In this document: positions 61,786 to 64,000 of the stretch, piece by piece
Layout of the letters: every line of letters starts with the position of its first letter
Position numbering within the stretch: position 1 is the first letter of the stretch
Source of the DNA: Acanthamoeba lenticulata
Taxonomy: Eukaryota > Discosea > Longamoebia > Acanthamoebidae
Assembly: GCA_002179805.1 (NCBI GenBank)
Contig: NAVB01000053.1
Coordinates: 62,001 to 126,000 of the forward strand
Reading direction: 5' to 3'
DNA length: 64,000 bases
Notes under the pieces: generated by a model
What the model was told of the DNA's origin: nothing
The model's database searches: none
The model's input: only the letters and a program-made list of their open reading frames with translations
Program-made: the position numbers and the translations under genes

Positions 61786-64000
61786 TCAGGCGAGGGTAAT
61801 TATGCGCACAGACGCGTCGAGTGACCCTGTCACGATCGTATTGTTGGTCGGGTGCCAGTCCACCTGTGCCCGCCCCCACGCCATACCAAGGCTTCTGAGT
61901 CTCTTACCAGTGAGGCAATCAGCACCGCCAAGGACACGTCGTACCGTCGTCACCCGTCTGGAGTGGCCCGTGAGCTTCGTCAGCGGCGCGGCCTCGCCCT
62001 CCTGCGCGCACAATCATTTGTGTTGGCTCGTTCACACATTCAAGCGCAGGTCGATAGCAAACACAAAAGCGCGTACAGCAAAAATGTGTGCGCCGCTCTG
62101 GCCGCCCACAACGAAGTGGGTGCCTCCCCAGTCGAAGGCCATGTCCGACGAATAGGACGACGTCGAGCGGAGTGAAGGGGCCGAGAGTGGCTGTTGAGGC
62201 TGTGACGCTGGCTCCTCAGAGTCGTAGATATGGATCTTTTGGCCGATGTTGTGGACACTCCACTCCGTAATGCGGTCGTCGGCGCCGCCCAGCGTGTAGA
62301 GCGCTGTCTCATCGTGGCTGAATCGTACACACGACAGCGCTGCATCGTCGGCCTTCCATTGCATGATGGGTGCATAGTTGGTCGACATGTCGTACACCCG
62401 CACGACGCCATCTCGACCAGCCGCCGCCAGCAGCGAACCGTTGTGGTTAAAATGTAGGCTGGCCACTGGCGCCTCGAGCCGCAGTTTACGCTTTTCGTCG
62501 CGTACACGCATGAGCATTTCATTTCGTCTGGCCAAAGGGGGCAGCCGGGGTGAGCAGACGAACCTCAAGCTGAAGCGTTTTGAAGTTGTAGAGGTAAAGG
62601 ACGCCATCGGCGTTGTCGCTGGAGACGGCGGCCGCGGCGAACATAGAGTCTGTCCGACCAGTCGGGTTGCACGCGATATCCACCAGCCTGACCAGTGCCC
62701 CACCAACCGCGCGTCAACATGTGGTCCATGTACCGGTGATTGACGTGATTCCACCGCATACCGAGGGTAGTCTGAGTCGGTGGTGATCTCACCGATGGCA
62801 ACATTGTTTGGATTCCATAACTTGACTCGACCATCCGCCGTGCCGCAGAAGAGCTGCATCCAAACCGAGCCGTAAGAACGAAAACGACATACAAAGAACG
62901 AAAACGACACCATGAAAGTCACGCACCAGGCGGTCGGTCTTGGTCTCCCAGGCAAGAGAAAGGATCTCAGTGAAGCAGAAGATGGTGGCGTTCCTTGTGT
63001 CGTCACCTCCCTGTTGTGACTCCAGTGACCAGACCCTGGGTTGTGGCGCCAGGCCAAGCATCAAAACGACGCAAAGTGAGGAATTTGGGAGAAGATCTGC
63101 ATCGTACCTCAGCGTGCCGTCGGTCGAGGCCGACGCCACATAGTCGCCCGAGGAGGAGAAGCGGCAGCGCGAGATTGGCGCGCTGTGTCCCGTGAACACT
63201 TCCTGTGAAGACAAATGAAAATGCAATCAGGCGCAGCCTACAGCCACATGGTTCTGGGAGCAGGTCAAGTACCTGATGGATCACCTGCGGGACATGCCGT
63301 TGGGCCTTGGCTTTGCGGCCGATCACGGGGGCCCACGATTCCTCGCCCGTGTCCGGCGAATGAACAACTGCCGCGCTCGACATCTTTAGCTTTCGCGAGA
63401 TGGCGCCAGGGCAAATGGGGGAGGGCGCCACCTTCGATCGTCTCACGGTCCGTTGAACGGATGGCTGACTGGAGCGTCTCGTCGGCCCACCTCTTGCGGG
63501 CAGCGTTCAGCTTGGCTTCCTCATCGTTGAGCTTCTGCTTGGCCCGCTCGATGGAGTCTGACGAGACGTGCTTGAGCAGCATGGGCGTGACAGACACACT
63601 GTCGCGCACGCCCGCCTCGGATCCGCGTCCCTTCTGTTGCTGCAGGCACGAATCCCACCGCCGCGATCAGCAGTCGATCACACGCAGAAGTCGGTCGTGC
63701 GAGGCGGGAACAGGGACGCACGCGCAAAATGGTGGCGTTTGCCTCCTCGAGCTCCTTGGTCAGTCGCTGAACCTCGTTGTGCAAATATTCGATCTCGCTC
63801 TCCATTTGCTTTCGCTTTAGTCGCTCCAGGTTGAAGTTGAGCACGCGCGGCAGGGCTGCGTAGAGAAACAGAAGACGTTCCACAATGTCAAAACGACTGC
63901 TGGAGGGCACTGCCGAGAGACAAAGCGAGAGTGGTTCAAGGGGAAGGGGTTCTACCCATATTCTGGAAGATAGAGGAGAGGAAGTTGTGGAGCGACTGGG
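61786..64000 (-). CDS. WDR91: WDR91 homologue (endosomal WD40 protein), 5' end cut by window
   Basis: The window cuts the N-terminus, where a LisH domain would lie. The first readable exon gives SLHNFLSSIFQNM, as in human WDR91 (SLHNFLSVIFQ). Next are a coiled segment (NFNLERLKRKQMESEIEYLH, EVQRLTKELEEANATI) and a linker with AKQKLNDEEAKLNAARKRWA. The WD40 part begins EVFTGHSAPISRCRFSSSGD, YVASASTDGTLR, then VWSLESQQ, ATIFCFTEILSLAWETKTDR, LFCGTADGRVKLWNPNN, APVASLHFNHNGSLLAAAGR, SCVRFSHDETALYTLGGADD, RITEWSVHNIGQ, SSYSSDMAFDWGGTHFVVGG and, across an intron, VDWHPTNNTIVTGSLDASVR with the end IITLA. WDR91 with WDR81 restrains PI3-kinase on early endosomes and supports endosome maturation. The match is extended and collinear, so the identity is secure. 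Confidence 0.85.

Noticed and set aside
1..64000. CRISPR arrays, insertion sequences, retroelement genes or rRNA
   Set aside because: No regularly spaced direct repeats, transposase, reverse transcriptase or rRNA motifs were seen on either strand.

Overview
The window looks like nuclear DNA of a free-living amoeba, most probably Acanthamoeba (A. castellanii or a close relative). The genes are GC-rich and packed with short introns, which often start with GTAC and end in YAG, and third codon positions are strongly G/C. The strongest lineage marker is a secreted protein with two eight-cysteine domains around a Thr/Lys/His-rich spacer, the layout of Acanthamoeba Leo cyst-wall lectins. It lies beside a very large family GT2 cellulose synthase, the enzyme type expected to make cyst-wall cellulose. 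An F-box protein with WARANGCPWD-type repeats also fits an amoeba that exchanges genes with giant viruses. All functional names come from reading conserved motifs; no database search was possible.

Layout. 1-9.7 kb: the 3' end of a uridine-kinase/CYTH (TTM-like) gene (+), two small candidate genes, a TatD-type deoxyribonuclease (-) and, divergent from it by 91 bp, a family A DNA polymerase with a probable mitochondrial presequence (+). 9.9-16.2 kb: three co-oriented minus-strand genes, namely a polytopic membrane protein, cellulose synthase and a Leo-type lectin. 16.2-21.8 kb: a long spacer, a single-pass Cys-rich membrane protein (+) and a disordered Ser/Lys-rich protein (+). 21.9-37.5 kb is all minus strand: a WDR6 homologue (tRNA modification partner), a hybrid sensor histidine kinase, a Kelch/coiled-coil/RING protein and the splicing factor SYF1/XAB2. 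37.8-43.7 kb is all plus strand: a DEP-RhoGAP protein, an Ala/Pro/Lys-rich protein of unknown function and a PEBP. 43.7-52.8 kb is minus strand: F-box/ankyrin-like repeat protein, PP2A B''-type subunit (PPP2R3C/TON2 type), PIG-W/GWT1, an Mpv17/PMP22-like membrane protein and a YEATS4/GAS41-like protein. 52.9-54.0 kb: an EGF-TM2 protein (+). 54.0-64.0 kb: a Rho-family GTPase with a broken G3 motif, a LanC-like protein, a coiled-coil protein and a WDR91 homologue cut by the window end (all -).

Most genes are unrelated housekeeping functions, as expected for a compact protist genome. The clearest functional neighbourhood is the cyst-wall pair: the synthase would make cellulose and the lectin would bind it in the wall.

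The most unusual signal is at about 57.13-57.22 kb. A tRNA T-arm with its 3' acceptor strand comes directly before a tRNA 5' acceptor strand and D-arm. The acceptor strands and the anticodon-stem strands pair with each other, which is the arrangement of a circularly permuted tRNA gene. The anticodon loop does not resolve to a canonical one, so a pseudogene remains possible.

Limits: exon boundaries were chosen by eye from reading-frame continuity and family motifs. Where I give exact boundaries the phases close; elsewhere only the gene span is given.
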